Of a stretch of DNA of 6,853 nt, positions 5,405-6,853 are shown in pieces. This DNA comes from CAZOIA01 sp964579675 (GTDB taxonomy: Bacteria; Planctomycetota; Phycisphaerae; UBA1845; PWPN01), in assembly GCA_964579675.1 (NCBI GenBank), contig CAZOIA010000265.1:1-6853 (forward strand), read 5' to 3'. The position numbers were made by a program, and so were the translations under genes. The notes under the pieces were generated by a model. The model did not search any database, had not been told where the DNA came from, and saw only the letters and a list, made by a program, of their open reading frames with translations. The stretch's first letter is position 1, and every line of letters begins with the position of its first letter.

Positions 5405-6853
5405 ATGGCAGCGACTCCGGAATCGAACCCGTCGACGGAGAATGGAGTGGCTCCGGCCGCGGTGAGCGGCCGGCGGCGGGGAGTGATCGCAGTCCTCTGG
5501 CTCGGCGCCCTGGGCCTGGGGGCCGTTCACGCCTGGGCGGCCCGCCATGCCATGGACGCCGACGGGATCTCCTACCTCGATCTTGCCGACGCCTGGCGCC
5601 GGGGCGACTGGCATAACGCGATCAACGGGTATTGGAGCCCGCTGCTGCCCTGGCTGCTGGCCATCGGCCTCGCCGTATTCAAACCCTCGCCCTATTGGGA
5701 GGCCGGCGTCGCCCATCTCGTCAACTTCGTTGTCTATATCTGCACGTTGGGATGCTTCCACTTCTTCTGGAGCGAGCTGGGCCGTTACCGGAGAAGCCGA
5801 TACCGCGGGCCCGAAGACGGCGGCCACCTGGTCTTGCCCGAATGGGCCTGGCTCGCCCTGGGCTTCACTCTGTTCACCTGGGCCTCGCTGAACCTGATCC
5901 CGTCCCAGCGCGTCACGCCCGACATGTGCGTGGCTGCCTTCACGTACCTGGCCGCGGGCATGATCGTCCGCATTCGCGCGGGTGCCACCGGATGGCGGAG
6001 CTTTGTCCTGCTGGGGGTGATTGTCGGGTTCGGCTACCTGGCCAAGGCGATCATGTTGCCCATGGGCATCGTTTTCTTCGCGGTCGGCCTGCTGTCGGCG
6101 GGCCCGGTTCGGCGAGCCGGTCCCCGTATGCTGGTCGCCCTGATGGCGGCCCTGGTGGTGGCCAGCCCGCAGGTCATCGCACTGTCCAAAGCCAAGGGCC
6201 GACTCACGTTCGGCGACACCGCCCGGATCAACTACGCCTGTCACGTGAGCGGCGTTTATCCGTGGGACCACTGGCGGGGCGATCCGCCCGGCTCGGGCAC
6301 TCCCAAGCATCCCACGAGGCAGATCCTCGAGAAACCGGCGGTCTATGAGTTTGGCGCGCCGGTCGCCGGCTCCTACCCGGTGTGGTACGACCCGTCGTAC
6401 TGGTGCGACGGCATGCGGCCTTTCTTCGATTTCCGCAAACAGCTCAAGGTGCTGTCAGGACACCTGAACGACTACTTCGATCTGTTGTGCCGCCGGCAGG
6501 GGGGGATGGTGTTCGCGTTCCTCATTCTTTTCCTCATGCGGCGGAGCTGGCTTGCCTCGGTGCGGGACCTCCTGACGTACTGGTTGGTCCTGGTTCCGGC
6601 CCTGGCGGGTCTGAGCATCTACGCGCTGGTGCACGTGGAGTACCGGTACGTTGCCTCCTTCGTGGTGCTGGGATGGGCAGCGGTCTTGGCGGGTGTTCGT
6701 TTGCCGAGCTCCAGCACATCGAAAACGATCATCCATTACGTCAGCGTGACGTCTCTAGCGGCCATGCTGCTGACGATCGGCGCCGGCGCCCTGCCCGCCG
6801 TCAGGCAAACGGCGGTCGATCTCAGATTGCGCACCGACGCCGCCCCGCACCGG
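5405..6853 (+). CDS. Multi-spanning membrane protein, probable GT-C-type glycosyltransferase (3' end missing)
   Basis: The frame is open from 5405 to the right edge (483 codons, no stop). About eleven hydrophobic segments can be counted, the first at residues 26-45 after an Arg-Arg-Arg stop. Just beyond it comes MDADGISYLDLADA (50-63), with Asp51/Asp53 in the first outer loop, the place of the catalytic Asp in GT-C/PMT-type transferases that use polyprenyl-phosphate sugars. A large outer loop carries GSYPVWYDPSYW (322-333), and HVEYRY (410-415) before a late membrane segment resembles the conserved Arg-Tyr region of this superfamily. Substrate is unknown. The start is uncertain: ATG 5390 and ATG 5228 (inside GTPase B) are in the same open frame, but the stretch before 5405 has clearly less G/C at third codon positions, so 5405 is preferred. 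It lies 145 bases after GTPase B on the same strand, with no evident terminator between them, so it may share the transcript. Confidence 0.72.
   Translation, partial: MAATPESNPSTENGVAPAAVSGRRRGVIAVLWLGALGLGAVHAWAARHAMDADGISYLDLADAWRRGDWHNAINGYWSPLLPWLLAIGLAVFKPSPYWEAGVAHLVNFVVYICTLGCFHFFWSELGRYRRSRYRGPEDGGHLVLPEWAWLALGFTLFTWASLNLIPSQRVTPDMCVAAFTYLAAGMIVRIRAGATGWRSFVLLGVIVGFGYLAKAIMLPMGIVFFAVGLLSAGPVRRAGPRMLVALMAALVVASPQVIALSKAKGRLTFGDTARINYACHVSGVYPWDHWRGDPPGSGTPKHPTRQILEKPAVYEFGAPVAGSYPVWYDPSYWCDGMRPFFDFRKQLKVLSGHLNDYFDLLCRRQGGMVFAFLILFLMRRSWLASVRDLLTYWLVLVPALAGLSIYALVHVEYRYVASFVVLGWAAVLAGVRLPSSSTSKTIIHYVSVTSLAAMLLTIGAGALPAVRQTAVDLRLRTDAAPHR

Noticed and set aside
5405..5435. tRNA-like 3' end on the minus strand: GGTTCGATTCC followed by sequence ending in CCA
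   Set aside because: The T-loop string is tRNA-like, but the T-stem pairs at only three of five positions. No matching acceptor strand, D-arm or anticodon arm is found upstream on the minus strand. It overlaps the start of the membrane-protein gene and is probably chance, or at most a tRNA fragment.

Overview
The window is GC-rich and comes from a bacterium. It carries a GspH-like prepilin, two large membrane GTPases in tandem, a GT-C-type membrane protein and a short intergenic repeat of the GATGAACGC type. This mix suggests Planctomycetota or a related phylum. That is an inference from gene style and repeat type; no rRNA or tRNA is present to settle it.

Layout. The left third (1-1177) is read on the minus strand. 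A secreted protein starts at 136 and runs off the left edge; it has a perfect Shine-Dalgarno and a good sigma70-type promoter. Upstream of it lies a GspH-like prepilin reading frame (1177 to 422) that is split by one in-frame TAG codon at 845-847. A 467-base divergent intergenic region (1178-1644) holds several small inverted repeats but no gene. The right two thirds are read on the plus strand: GTPase A (1645-3381), a composite repeat that exactly fills the gap (3379-3504), GTPase B (3508-5259), and a multi-spanning membrane protein resembling GT-C glycosyltransferases (5405 to the right edge, incomplete).

How the parts may work together. The two GTPases have nearly equal length (578 and 583 residues) and the same order of parts: a short N-terminal helical region, a G domain, a helical middle, a hydrophobic hairpin and a charged helical tail. 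This is the arrangement of paired bacterial dynamin-like membrane GTPases, although I cannot place them in a named family. They are the best candidate for an undescribed system, perhaps acting together on the inner membrane. The membrane protein downstream may be co-transcribed, but nothing ties it functionally to the GTPases. The prepilin side is divergent and probably independent.

The most unusual sequence observations are the amber codon inside an otherwise intact prepilin frame and the 126-base composite repeat (two 42-base units with 10-base sub-periodicity, then six 7-base units) between the GTPase genes.
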